Source of the DNA: Dysgonomonadaceae bacterium PH5-43
GTDB lineage: Bacteria > Bacteroidota > Bacteroidia > Bacteroidales > Azobacteroidaceae
DNA: 64,000 nucleotides
Assembly (NCBI GenBank): GCA_029916745.1
Contig: JARXWK010000012.1
Location: 18,724 to 82,723 of the forward strand
Direction: 5' to 3'
In this document: positions 43,370 to 52,330 of the stretch, one piece after another
Layout: every line of letters begins with the position of its first letter
How positions within the stretch are numbered: position 1 is the first letter of the stretch
Position numbers and translations under genes: made by a program
Notes under the pieces: model-generated
What the model was told of the DNA's origin: nothing
The model's database searches: none
The model's input: only the letters and a program-made list of their open reading frames with translations

Positions 43370-44010
43370 TAGTTATTTTATTATTATGTATATGTACGAT
43401 GTCCTGTAAGAAAGATAATAAAGGGATGTCTACTGTTGTTGTGGAAGCAGCCTTAATGCCGCGAATGCATACCGAAGATGTTACAACCTTAATCTCAGAT
43501 TCGGGAGTTGCTCGCTATAGAATCAGCGCAAAAACTTGGGATATGTATGAAAACGACACAACTTCGTATTGGCTTTTACCAGATGGAGTTTATGCGGAAC
43601 AACTAAGTAAAGAGTTAAAAGCCGATAGTTTACCAAATATAGAAGCTTCTCTAAAAGCTGATACAGCATATTATTATAGTAAAAGATCTTTAATGCACCT
43701 TATTGGTAATGTATATATAAGCAATACAGATGGAATGGTGTTTGAAACTTCTGAGTTGTTTTACGATGAAAAGCCTCAATCTCCTTCTAATGCAATTTAT
43801 ACAGATAAGTTTGTGAAAGTAACTTCTCCCGATGGAACGGTATTTACTGGTATTGGTATGAAATCAGACGCCTCTATGAAAGAACCTATATTCTATAAAA
43901 CCACAGCCGAAATAGAAATTAAAGAAGAGATTATGGCTGATTCAACAACTGTAGACAACGATAGTGTTGCTGTAAATAACAATATGGAAACAGAAAATAA
44001 AAATGAGTAA
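43342..44010 (+). CDS. lptC: LPS export ABC transporter periplasmic protein LptC
   Basis: A 222-residue lipoprotein (lipobox TMSC, Cys about residue 22) with the LptC/OstA-like beta-jellyroll: 'GVARYRISAKTWDMYEND', 'GVYAEQLSKE', 'GNVYISNTDGMVFETSELFYDE'. LptC carries lipopolysaccharide from the inner-membrane LptBFG complex to LptA. The only suitable start is GTG 43342, inside the end of the barrel gene (28-base overlap). A hydrophilic Asp/Glu/Asn tail ends the protein. Confidence 0.88.
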   Translation: MVLQTKTSVIVILLLCICTMSCKKDNKGMSTVVVEAALMPRMHTEDVTTLISDSGVARYRISAKTWDMYENDTTSYWLLPDGVYAEQLSKELKADSLPNIEASLKADTAYYYSKRSLMHLIGNVYISNTDGMVFETSELFYDEKPQSPSNAIYTDKFVKVTSPDGTVFTGIGMKSDASMKEPIFYKTTAEIEIKEEIMADSTTVDNDSVAVNNNMETENKNE

Positions 44011-45262
44011 TACGTGTATTATAATACTGATTATATTGTTGTTTTCATTCTTTTTGTCTACGGCAAAATACGCATTCCAATTATCAAATAAGCTGATTTT
44101 AGAATTAGAAAAGAATAAGAAAAACTTAACTTTTAAGATATTAAATATATTCTATAAATATTCCGACCGTTACTTTTATACTATAATCATAGGTAAAAGT
44201 TTATCTGTTCTAATATATGCATATTTAAGTATAGAAATTCTCATTAGTGGTTTACAAAATAATATAACCAATTATACTTTACTCTTTATAACAAGTGTTG
44301 TGATAGCTGTGTTGATATGGTTGTTTGTTGTAGAGCTTCTTCCAAAGATATTGATAAGATTAAATCCAAATCTGTTTTTGATAATTATTGCTATACCTTT
44401 TTATATAGTATACTTACTTATTTATCCTATTTCGGCTCTAATATCAATAATAGGAACACTCTCCTTAAAGTTGTTAGGGATTAATCACCTGAATATAAAT
44501 TCCGAATCAAAAGCCTTAGGTAAAGAGGAGTTAGACCAGTTTATTCAAGATACTTTAGATAATACACCTGAAAATACAGAACTAAACAAGGAAGTTCAGC
44601 TATTTCAGAATGCTCTTGAGTTTTCTAATGTAAAAATAAAAGACTGTATAGTGCCTCGCACAGAAATAGCAGCAATTGAAAAGGGTGCTGATCTAAAAGA
44701 TTTAATAAATCTGTTTGTTAAAACAGGATTTTCTAAGATTATTGTTTACGAAGATGATTTGGATAATATAATAGGGTATATCCACTCGTCAGAACTTTTC
44801 TCCCAACCCAACGACTGGACAAAGTCGATATATCCTATCCCTTTTGTTCCTGAAAATATGTTAGGAAGTAAGCTTATGAAGAATATGCTTGCAGAGAATA
44901 AAAGCATAGTTGTTGTTATAGATGAATTTGGCGGAACAGTGGGGATTATTACCTTAGAAGATTTGGTAGAAGAGATATTTGGAGAGATAGAAGATGAACA
45001 CGATACTCAAATGTTGGTATCCAGAAAAGTTAATGATACAGAATATATATTGTCGGGACGATTAGAGATAGATAATATTAATGACGAATTTGACTTAGAT
45101 ATTCCAAAGTCTGACGAATATATGACTCTTGCAGGCTTTATATTGCATAATTTCCAAGACTTCCCTAAAGTAAACGAAACAATTACAATAGATAAATATG
45201 AGATTAAAATATTGCGAGTTACGCAAACTAAAATAGAATTAGTAAAGCTTAAATGCATATAG
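44003..45262 (+). CDS. CNNM/CorC-type membrane protein with CBS domains (hemolysin family)
   Basis: A 419-residue protein with a DUF21 membrane domain of three to four helices (about 1-160). A CBS pair follows (about 205-325; 'PRTEIAAIEKGADL', 'IGYIHSSELF', 'DEFGGTVGIITLEDLVEEIFGE') and then a C-terminal CorC_HlyC domain. The family is linked to magnesium or cobalt efflux; older names call it hemolysin. The first helix is uncharged and lacks the usual Glu/Asp-rich start. It overlaps lptC by 8 bases. Confidence 0.9.
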   Translation: MSNTCIIILIILLFSFFLSTAKYAFQLSNKLILELEKNKKNLTFKILNIFYKYSDRYFYTIIIGKSLSVLIYAYLSIEILISGLQNNITNYTLLFITSVVIAVLIWLFVVELLPKILIRLNPNLFLIIIAIPFYIVYLLIYPISALISIIGTLSLKLLGINHLNINSESKALGKEELDQFIQDTLDNTPENTELNKEVQLFQNALEFSNVKIKDCIVPRTEIAAIEKGADLKDLINLFVKTGFSKIIVYEDDLDNIIGYIHSSELFSQPNDWTKSIYPIPFVPENMLGSKLMKNMLAENKSIVVVIDEFGGTVGIITLEDLVEEIFGEIEDEHDTQMLVSRKVNDTEYILSGRLEIDNINDEFDLDIPKSDEYMTLAGFILHNFQDFPKVNETITIDKYEIKILRVTQTKIELVKLKCI

Positions 45263-45356
45263 TGCTTAAATTTTATTTAAAATAATTATGCGCAATAATT
45301 AAAACTTCGTATCTTCGTACCCAATTTTGAAAATAAACTAAAAATAAGTATAAATA

Positions 45357-47495
45357 ATGGCAATGTTAGAGAAAATTAGAAGTAAAGCCGTACTATTAGT
45401 TGTGGTAGTAGGGGTTGCTTTGTTAGCATTTATTATCGGAGACTTTCTTAACTCAGGATCAACATTCTTTCATCAAAAGAAAGAAAATGTTGTTGTGGTG
45501 AATGGTGAGGGAATTCATTTCCAAGATTTCCAAGCTAAAGTAGACGCTCGTGTTAACGGACAAAAGATGAACACAGGCAAAAATCTATCAGACGATGAAA
45601 TGCAGAGAGTAAGATTAGATGTTTATAATTCACTTATAGACAATATGCTTTACAAAGAAGAGGCTGATAAATTAGGTATAGTAGTAAGTAAAGAAGAATA
45701 CTTCGATATGACAATGGGAGATAATGTTTCTCCTATGATTCAACAAATGCCTGCTTTCCAAAATCCTGAAACAGGAAGATTTGACAAAGATATCTTGATT
45801 GAGTTTTTGCAACTGACAGAAGCCGAAGATTATGATATGTATCCTGCAGAATATCAAGCTCAGCTTAAAGCACAAAAACAACAGTGGCTTATTGTTGAAG
45901 ATTTAATTCTTGAAGAACAATTGAAATCAAAGTTTTCTACATTGGTGGCTTCTGCTGTGTTGACAAACTCTATAGAAGCAAAAGAATCTTTTGAAAACAA
46001 CAAAATAAGTGTTGATTTTGATTACGTGGCTCAACCTTATAGCTCTATCCCTGATAGCGAAGTAAGTGTTAGTGATGCTGAAATTCAAAAAAGATATAAC
46101 GAAACTAAAGAATCTTACTCTCAAGAGGAAGCTAAACTGCTTAACTATATTGCTATAAATATTAAACCAAGCAAAGCTGATTTCGAGAATGTAGAAACAA
46201 AACTTTCAGGCATAAAAGCTGATTTTCAGTCAAAAGAAAATGTAGCAGAGATTGTACAGATTAATTCTGATTTCCCTTATGTTAATGCTTATCGTTCTTT
46301 CAACTCATTAGATAGAAATTTACAAAACTTTGTAGGTAATAATACTATCGGTTCTGTTGAAGGTCCTTTATTAATAGGTAACGAATATCACCTGTATAAG
46401 TTAGAAGGAGAGAAAGTTGCTTCAGATTCTGTGAAGTTTAATATGCTTCCATTGCCAATGTTTAACGACGAAGCAACATTCAAAACAGTAACAGATAGTT
46501 TGATGCAAGTTGTAAAAACAACTTCTTTCTCAGAAATGGCATTGTCGGCAACTGGAGGACAATCGAACGGAGAGTTTGGTTGGGCTACTGAAATGGAATT
46601 GGCAAGTCAGGCTAATGTTAGTTTCAAAGACCAAGTATTTAATGCTAAAGTAAATGACTTATTTATAGCTGAAATACCTAACGGTGGTAAGTTTATGATT
46701 CAGATTTTGGAAAAAACTGCACCTGTGAAAAAATATAAGATAGCAGATATTCAAGTTGTGGTGAACCCAAGTCAAGAAACAAAAAGAGCTGAATATAACG
46801 CTCTTAGTCAGTATGTTTCTAATAATCATTCGGTAGCTGCTATGAAAGATAATGCAAGCGAAGCTGGATATAATCTTAGAGCTGATGTTGAGATTGTTAA
46901 AGATCAGATTAATTTAGGTGGAATACAAAATACTCGCCAGATTGTTCAGTGGGCATTCAATCAAAAAGATGGAGCTATCTCTGATATTTACGAATGTCAA
47001 AATGGCGAATACTTAGTTGTAGCTGCTGTTGCAAGTTCTTTAGCAGAAGGTTATCGTCCTTTGGCTTCAGTTACAAATCTTATAGAAAGAGAACTTATTA
47101 ATGAGAAAAAAGGAGAAAAGATTTTAGCCGACTTAAAGTCTAAAAACTTAACAACAATGGAACAATATGCCGAAGCTTTAGGAACAACACCTCAGTCGGT
47201 TAAGTTTGTTACATTTGCAACGTCTAACATCTCAGGTATTGGTAATGAGCCAGTGCTTAATGCTGAAGCTCCTTTAGCACAAGTGGGAGAAGTTGCTGGT
47301 CCGTTCTTAGGTAAAAGTAAAGCATATATTATTTACGTTACAGATAAAAAGGTAGGCGAAGAAGAGTATAATGAAGATATGCAAAAACAACAATTGCAAA
47401 TGCAAAACTCTTTCTTAAGATATTCGATTATGCAATCGGCAGATCTTTTAAGAGAAAATGCTACTATAGATAGTAACTTCAATAATTTTTATTAA
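45357..47495 (+). CDS. PpiD/SurA-like peptidylprolyl isomerase
   Basis: A 712-residue envelope foldase with one N-terminal membrane helix (about 10-30), a long SurA_N-like helical region and a parvulin domain. The parvulin domain is near residues 345-445 ('TTSFSEMALSATGG..NGEFGWATEMEL'), followed by a C-terminal helical part. Expected to assist folding of exported and outer-membrane proteins. A TATCTTCG box (one mismatch to TAnnTTTG, 45310-45317) lies upstream. It ends at a hairpin just before rlmN. Confidence 0.9.
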   Translation: MAMLEKIRSKAVLLVVVVGVALLAFIIGDFLNSGSTFFHQKKENVVVVNGEGIHFQDFQAKVDARVNGQKMNTGKNLSDDEMQRVRLDVYNSLIDNMLYKEEADKLGIVVSKEEYFDMTMGDNVSPMIQQMPAFQNPETGRFDKDILIEFLQLTEAEDYDMYPAEYQAQLKAQKQQWLIVEDLILEEQLKSKFSTLVASAVLTNSIEAKESFENNKISVDFDYVAQPYSSIPDSEVSVSDAEIQKRYNETKESYSQEEAKLLNYIAINIKPSKADFENVETKLSGIKADFQSKENVAEIVQINSDFPYVNAYRSFNSLDRNLQNFVGNNTIGSVEGPLLIGNEYHLYKLEGEKVASDSVKFNMLPLPMFNDEATFKTVTDSLMQVVKTTSFSEMALSATGGQSNGEFGWATEMELASQANVSFKDQVFNAKVNDLFIAEIPNGGKFMIQILEKTAPVKKYKIADIQVVVNPSQETKRAEYNALSQYVSNNHSVAAMKDNASEAGYNLRADVEIVKDQINLGGIQNTRQIVQWAFNQKDGAISDIYECQNGEYLVVAAVASSLAEGYRPLASVTNLIERELINEKKGEKILADLKSKNLTTMEQYAEALGTTPQSVKFVTFATSNISGIGNEPVLNAEAPLAQVGEVAGPFLGKSKAYIIYVTDKKVGEEEYNEDMQKQQLQMQNSFLRYSIMQSADLLRENATIDSNFNNFY

Positions 47496-47523
47496 GCATT
47501 TAATTATAAAAGAAAATATTTAT

Positions 47524-47563
47524 GGGCTTGCTCGAAGCTATTTTTATAGTTTTGAACAAGCCC
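47524..47563 (+). terminator. Hairpin between the foldase gene and rlmN
   Basis: GGGCTTG pairs with CAAGCCC and the stem continues with G-U pairs (CTCGAAGCTAT / ATAGTTTTGAA) around a short T-rich loop. No strong T-run follows; rlmN starts 15 bases later, so it may be an attenuator. Confidence 0.55.
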
Positions 47564-47577
47564 TTAAAATTAATATT

Positions 47578-48597
47578 ATGGAAGCATTATTGGGAAAAAC
47601 ATTAGAAGAGATACAAGAGCTTGTGGTACAAATTGGTATGCCTAAGTTTTCGGCAAAGCAGATTGCAGACTGGTTGTATTGCAAAAGAGTGTCGACTATA
47701 GATGATATGACCAATATATCTTTGAAGTATAGAAATCTATTAAAAGAAAAGTATATAGTAGGAAGATATACTTTTACGAACAAACAAGAATCTACAGATG
47801 GAACAGTTAAATATCTGTTTCCTGTAGATAATGGTAAATGTATCGAAACTGTGTATTTGCCAGAAAAAGAAAGAGCTACTTTATGCGTTTCTTCGCAGGT
47901 TGGTTGTAAAATGAATTGCTTGTTCTGTATGACAGGCAAACAAGGTTTTGATGGGAATTTATCGTCAAGAGATATTATTAACCAAATTATGTCTATCCCA
48001 GATTCTGATAAACTTACTAATGTTGTGTTTATGGGAATGGGAGAACCTTTAGATAATTATTCTGAGTTGATGAAAGCCTTAGAAATCCTTACCGCCGAAT
48101 ATGGTTTTGCTTGGAGTCCGAAACGGATAACCGTTTCTACTATTGGGTTGGTGCCAGCTTTGAAACGTTTTATAGAGGAGAGTCAAGTTCATTTGGCGGT
48201 TAGTGTGCATTCTCCTTTTCACGACGAACGAGTTTCTTTAATGCCCGTAGAAAAGGCATATCCTGTGAAAGATGTGTTAGATTTAGTAAGGGATTATGAT
48301 TTCTCTCATCAAAGAAGATTCTCTTTAGAGTATATTATGTTTGGAGGCTTAAACGATAGTCTTAGACACGCAAAGGCTTTGGCCGACTTGATAAAAGATA
48401 TACCTGCGAGAGTGAATCTGATAAAATATCATAAGATACCAGGTATAGATTTGCCTTCTTCGGATATGAAGATGATGGAGAATTTTAGAGATTTTCTAAA
48501 CTCAAAAGGTATTATATCTACCATACGAAGATCGAGAGGCGAAGATATTCTTGCCGCTTGCGGTATGCTCTCTTCAAAAAACAACAATGCAATTTAG
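47578..48597 (+). CDS. rlmN: Dual-specificity 23S rRNA/tRNA adenine-C2 methyltransferase RlmN
   Basis: Radical-SAM methyltransferase for A2503 of 23S rRNA and A37 of some tRNAs. The 339 residues have the iron-sulfur motif C-x3-C-x2-C in 'GCKMNCLFCMTGKQG', 'VVFMGMGEPLDNY' near residue 150 and the methyl-carrying C-terminal Cys in 'DILAACGML'. Complete by length and motifs. Confidence 0.96.
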   Translation: MEALLGKTLEEIQELVVQIGMPKFSAKQIADWLYCKRVSTIDDMTNISLKYRNLLKEKYIVGRYTFTNKQESTDGTVKYLFPVDNGKCIETVYLPEKERATLCVSSQVGCKMNCLFCMTGKQGFDGNLSSRDIINQIMSIPDSDKLTNVVFMGMGEPLDNYSELMKALEILTAEYGFAWSPKRITVSTIGLVPALKRFIEESQVHLAVSVHSPFHDERVSLMPVEKAYPVKDVLDLVRDYDFSHQRRFSLEYIMFGGLNDSLRHAKALADLIKDIPARVNLIKYHKIPGIDLPSSDMKMMENFRDFLNSKGIISTIRRSRGEDILAACGMLSSKNNNAI

Positions 48598-48953
48598 GTC
48601 TCGAAACGGAGTGTGCGACTTAAACTTTAACCTCGTTTTAAATCTTTAACCCCAAAAACACTATACCCAACATACAAATATATAAATTTCAAAATCATTT
48701 CTCCACGCCCCTCATTGTTGAGAGTTAGGGATACCAAAGGCAGCATTTGCCTTTACCGTGCTTTGCAATTTTGCAACGTTTTACGCCTAACTTTTATCTT
48801 TTAGTTTTTAACTCTATCCCCGTAGGCAACGCTTCGCTCGCCGTACGGCTATGGAAGTAGTCCTAACTTTTATCTTTTAGTTTTTAACTGCGAGCTTGCT
48901 CGCTTGTCACTTCGCGCCAGTTCTTAGTTCTTCGCTCTTAGTTCTTAGTTCAG
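48598..48953. repeat. Repeat-rich non-coding stretch
   Basis: No gene seen. It contains an inverted fragment of the small-RNA tail (CTTTAACC at 48627 and 48646). Two exact copies of a 28-bp repeat (48786-48813 and 48862-48889, starting CCTAACTTTTATCTTTTAGT) follow, then a small GCGAG/CTCGC hairpin at 48890. Last is TTCTTAGTTCTTCGCTCTTA with GTTCTTAGTTC (48921-48951), which recurs inverted at 63859. These look like debris of several dispersed families. Confidence 0.75.
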
Positions 48954-49251
48954 AAAAAAGCTTCACTTAGGGTCGTCTCTCTTACTACAGACCCCTGCTG
49001 TCTCTTAGTAGATAGGCTAGGTCTCTCTACTAAGAACGGCGGGGTGGTTCTACTAAGAGAGATTAGGTGTTTATACTAAGAGCGACATCGGGTCTCTACT
49101 AAGAAGCAGTTCGCCTATCTACTAACAAAGGCGAGGGGTATCTACTAAGAGACAGTAGGGGGCTGTAGTAATAAGCAACTCACCCATCTACTAAGAGCGA
49201 CGAGAGTGTTCTCCTATGAGCGGTGAAGTGCTTCATAAGAGAGATAGAGCC
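48954..49251 (+). repeat. 23-bp-period array, copy 3 (TCTACTAAGA family)
   Basis: Same leader (AAGCTTCACTTAGGGTCGTC). The cores are at about 48980 (with a 2-base insertion), 49003 (inverted, TCTTAGTAGA), 49026, 49049, 49072, 49095, 49118, 49141, about 49164, 49187, 49210 and about 49232. Successive steps are 23 bp. Spacers after the cores at 49026, 49049, 49072 and 49095 correspond in order to those of copy 2. Confidence 0.9.
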
Positions 49252-49617
49252 GTACATTTATCCACTCGCTAACTTTTACGCTCTTCTCCGAGAGTTAAGA
49301 AATTTCAGATAGTTAATTATTGGGGGTAGTTTGCTTACTATCTTGCCTCCTTTCTTAAATTACGCAAAGGGTCGATAATATCAAAATAATAGAAAAAAGA
49401 GAAGTTTTGTAAAAATAAGTAAGTAGAAAAAATGTCGAGAATTTGTGTGAAATAGAAAAAAGATAAGTGGTTTTTCTGCTTCCCGCTCATGTAAAGCTAC
49501 AATAAAACAATGCATTAGTTAAAAGTCTGTTAATATTCGTTTAGGATTCGGTTCGGCGAAAAGCTGTAAAATACAAATTAACCACTTTATACCCTTGTTG
49601 TCAAAATAAAAAAGAAC
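49252..49617. other. Non-coding stretch before the pdxA-like gene
   Basis: AT-rich; several short A/G-rich runs (AGAAAAAAG type). I see no convincing frame, RNA fold or exact promoter box here. Confidence 0.4.
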
Positions 49618-49650
49618 TACAGTAACAGTAATTAAATGCAGTTAACTGTA
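49618..49650 (+). promoter_or_regulatory. Possible operator upstream of the pdxA-like operon
   Basis: TACAGTAAC (49618-49626) and GTTAACTGTA (49641-49650) form an imperfect inverted repeat, and CAGTTAACTG (49640-49649) is itself a 10-base palindrome. The site sits just upstream of where the -33 element should be. The regulator is unknown. Confidence 0.4.
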
Positions 49651-49671
49651 ACTAATTAATCGTTAAAGTTG

Positions 49672-49679
49672 TATCTTTG
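49672..49679 (+). promoter_or_regulatory. -7 box of the pdxA-like/inositol-lipid operon
   Basis: TATCTTTG, exact TAnnTTTG, 25 bases before the ATG at 49705. Confidence 0.6.
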
Positions 49680-49704
49680 TGCTTGTTTTTAAGAAAAGAA
49701 TAAT

Positions 49705-50763
49705 ATGAATAATAATTTATTAAGAATAGGAATTAGTCAAGGCGATATAAATGGAGTTTCTTACGAGCTTATTCTCAAAACCTTCGAAGATGCTCGCCTG
49801 TATGAGTCGTGTATTCCTGTTTTATATGGTTCGTCGAAAGTATTGGCTTACCATAGAAAGGTCTTAAATCTTCCTACTTATTCATCAAATAATATAACAA
49901 AAGCTGATGAAGCTATGCCCGAAAAATTTAACATTATCAATGTAATAGATGATGAAGTTATAGTTGAATTAGGAAAGCAAACACAAGAAGGTGTTGCGGC
50001 GTCTTTGAAATCGTTGGAGAAAGCACTTGCCGACTTAAAGGCGGGAAATATAGATATTTTGTTAACAACTCCTACCGCTTCGGAGCAAATAATTGAAGAC
50101 GACTCCGAAAATGATAACTCAAAGATTAATATGCTAATTAGCGATACCTTTCGTATAGGATTAGTTACAGATAAAGTACCTTTCTCTGAAGTGCCATCTT
50201 TGATAACAAAAGAAACGTTAGTAAACAAAATTAAAGCTTTACATAATGCTTTAGTGCGCGACTTTCAAAATACATCTCCTCGAATAGCGGTTTTGGCATT
50301 AAATCCTCAGGCGGGACTAAACGAGCAACCAGGCAAAGAAGAAACTGAAGTAATTATACCTGCAATACAAACTGCAACAGAAAATAAAGTGTTCTGTTTT
50401 GGTCCTTATTCGGCAGATACCTTCTTTAGTTCGGGCGAATATATGAAATTTGATGCAACTCTGGCAATGTATTACGATCAGGGTATGATAGCTTTCCAAA
50501 CTTTAGGACAAGGAGTTAAGTATATGGCAAATACTTCAAAAGTTGCAGTTTCTACCAACTTATCTGCATCGTTTGATAAAGCAGGGAAAAACTTATTAGA
50601 GCCCGACGCTCTTAGAGAGGCTCTGTATTTAGGAATAGATTTGTTTAATAATAGAGCGGTAGACTTCGAAATAAACAAAAACCCATTAAGAAAACAATAC
50701 TTTGAACGAGGTTCTGATAACGAAAAATTAGACCTTACTAAAGACGATTCGGATAAGATATGA
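49705..50763 (+). CDS. pdxA: PdxA-like protein lacking metal-binding histidines
   Basis: Clearly of the 4-hydroxythreonine-4-phosphate dehydrogenase family (352 residues; 'GISQGDINGVSYELI' at the start, 'LALNPQAG' near 200, 'MYYDQGM' near 255, 'NPLRKQYFE' near the end). Active PdxA binds a divalent metal through three histidines, in HTE, NPHAG and MYHDQG motifs. Here the HTE segment is missing, NPHAG is NPQAG and MYHDQG is MYYDQG. The RTS..HGTA segment is also replaced by 'VSTNLSASFD'. It is therefore unlikely to make pyridoxal phosphate precursors and may be a pseudo-enzyme or have a new role. It overlaps the next gene by 4 bases, at the head of an inositol-lipid-type operon. Confidence 0.8.
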   Translation: MNNNLLRIGISQGDINGVSYELILKTFEDARLYESCIPVLYGSSKVLAYHRKVLNLPTYSSNNITKADEAMPEKFNIINVIDDEVIVELGKQTQEGVAASLKSLEKALADLKAGNIDILLTTPTASEQIIEDDSENDNSKINMLISDTFRIGLVTDKVPFSEVPSLITKETLVNKIKALHNALVRDFQNTSPRIAVLALNPQAGLNEQPGKEETEVIIPAIQTATENKVFCFGPYSADTFFSSGEYMKFDATLAMYYDQGMIAFQTLGQGVKYMANTSKVAVSTNLSASFDKAGKNLLEPDALREALYLGIDLFNNRAVDFEINKNPLRKQYFERGSDNEKLDLTKDDSDKI

Positions 50764-51476
50764 ACTACGCAATAATAGCAGCGGGCGAAGGTTCGCGATT
50801 GGCTCAAGAGGGAGTTAAGAAACCTAAACCATTAGTTGAACTAAACGGTGAGCCTTTGATAGATAGGCTTATAAATATATTTTGTAAAAATAACGCAAAC
50901 TCAATAAGCATTATCGTTAACGAAGAAATGACTGAGGTTAGGGAGCATCTTCAATCTTTGAAGTTAAACATTCCTCTAAACTTAATAGTTAAATCAACCC
51001 CAAGTTCGATGCATAGCTTTTACGAGTTGAGCAAATTCTTGAAAGAAGATAAATTTTGTCTGACTACGGTAGATACAATCTTCAAAGAAGAGGAATTTAC
51101 TCCCTTTATTGAAGCCTTTGAAAGAAACAATGACGATGGAATGATGGCTGTAACATCTTTCATTGATGATGAAAAACCTCTCTATGTTTCTCTGGAAGAG
51201 TCGGATATGATGATAAATAACTTCTTAGATAAGCCCGACGGTATAGCAAAGTATGTGTCGGGTGGCATTTATTGTTTAACACCCAAAGCAATACTTACTT
51301 TAGATAAATGTATTTCATCTGGAGTGTCGAGAATGCGAAACTATCAACGACAATTAATAACAGACGGATTAAAACTTAAAGCTTATTCTTTCAACAAAAT
51401 TGTAGACGTAGACCACGCCGAAGATATTCGTAAAGCCGAAAAGTTTCTACTTCAAACAGATTGCAATGAAAATTAA
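50760..51476 (+). CDS. Sugar-phosphate-type nucleotidyltransferase
   Basis: A 238-residue NTP transferase with the signature 'IIAAGEGSRLAQEGVKKPKP' at residues 5-24 and a metal-binding Asp in 'TTVDTIF' near 102. Such enzymes join a nucleotide to a sugar or alditol phosphate. In this neighbourhood (CDP-alcohol transferase and inositol-phosphate synthase downstream) the acceptor could be an inositol or related phosphate, which is inference. A nucleotidyltransferase also occurs, as I recall, in the inositol-lipid locus of Bacteroides thetaiotaomicron. Confidence 0.82.
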   Translation: MNYAIIAAGEGSRLAQEGVKKPKPLVELNGEPLIDRLINIFCKNNANSISIIVNEEMTEVREHLQSLKLNIPLNLIVKSTPSSMHSFYELSKFLKEDKFCLTTVDTIFKEEEFTPFIEAFERNNDDGMMAVTSFIDDEKPLYVSLEESDMMINNFLDKPDGIAKYVSGGIYCLTPKAILTLDKCISSGVSRMRNYQRQLITDGLKLKAYSFNKIVDVDHAEDIRKAEKFLLQTDCNEN

Positions 51477-52326
51477 AATAATAGGAGTTAGAAGAGGAAA
51501 TCAATATTCTCCTAATCATATAGGTAATGATGCCGCAATATTTAACCTTACGGTAGAACATTTACTGAAAAAAGGTTGTGAAATTACCGAGTATACAGAA
51601 GAAGAATTTCAGGCGGCAGATATTGATGCCGACTTAATCTTTAATATGGTAAGAGACACTAAGTCTATAAATAAACTTCAACAACTGGAAGACGAGGGCT
51701 TGTGTGTTGTGAATTCGGGATACGGAATAGAAAACTGTACGAGAGAAAAGATGACACGTTTGTTAATGTCGAACAATATACCTCACCCGAAAAGTATAAT
51801 TGTAGCTACAGACGATGTCGACTTCAAAGGTTTAGAAGACTTAGGTATGCATTGTTGGATAAAAAGAGGTGACTTTCACGCTATTCATAGAGAAGATGTA
51901 ACTTATGCTAAAGCAGGCGAAGAAACAGAAAATGTTATCAGAGAATATGCTTTAAGGGGTATACCAAGTGCCGTTATAAACGAACATTTAGAAGGCGATT
52001 TAGTTAAGTTTTACGGAGTGGAAGGTACTGATTTCTTTCATTGGTTTTATCCTAACGACCTAAATCATAGTAAATTTGGATTAGAAAAGATAAACGGCAA
52101 ATCGAAAGGTATTCCTTTCGATTTAGAAGAGTTAAAACGTAATTGCAACAGATCGGCTCAAGTGTTAGACATACATATATATGGTGGCGATTGCGTGGTT
52201 AGTAAAACAGGAGAAGTTAAGATTATCGATTTTAATGATTGGCCAAGTTTTGCACCTTGTAGAAACGAAGCAGCTCCGTATATTGCAGAATGTATTTATA
52301 ATATTGCTATAAAAAATAAACAATAA
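51466..52326 (+). CDS. ATP-grasp-like protein
   Basis: A 286-residue protein with features of the ATP-grasp fold: an N-terminal alpha/beta region ('IKIIGVRRGNQYSPNHIG'), 'CTREKMTRLLMSNNIPHPKS' near 87-106 (the usual domain entry), 'WIKRGDFHAIHREDV' near 131 and the metal-binding end 'EVKIIDFNDWPSFAP' near 255. ATP-grasp enzymes ligate carboxylates to amines or thiols. The substrate is unknown; its location between the nucleotidyltransferase and the CDP-alcohol transferase suggests modification of a lipid head group or its precursor. Overlaps the previous gene by 11 bases. Confidence 0.7.
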   Translation: MKIKIIGVRRGNQYSPNHIGNDAAIFNLTVEHLLKKGCEITEYTEEEFQAADIDADLIFNMVRDTKSINKLQQLEDEGLCVVNSGYGIENCTREKMTRLLMSNNIPHPKSIIVATDDVDFKGLEDLGMHCWIKRGDFHAIHREDVTYAKAGEETENVIREYALRGIPSAVINEHLEGDLVKFYGVEGTDFFHWFYPNDLNHSKFGLEKINGKSKGIPFDLEELKRNCNRSAQVLDIHIYGGDCVVSKTGEVKIIDFNDWPSFAPCRNEAAPYIAECIYNIAIKNKQ

Positions 52327-52330
52327 ATTT

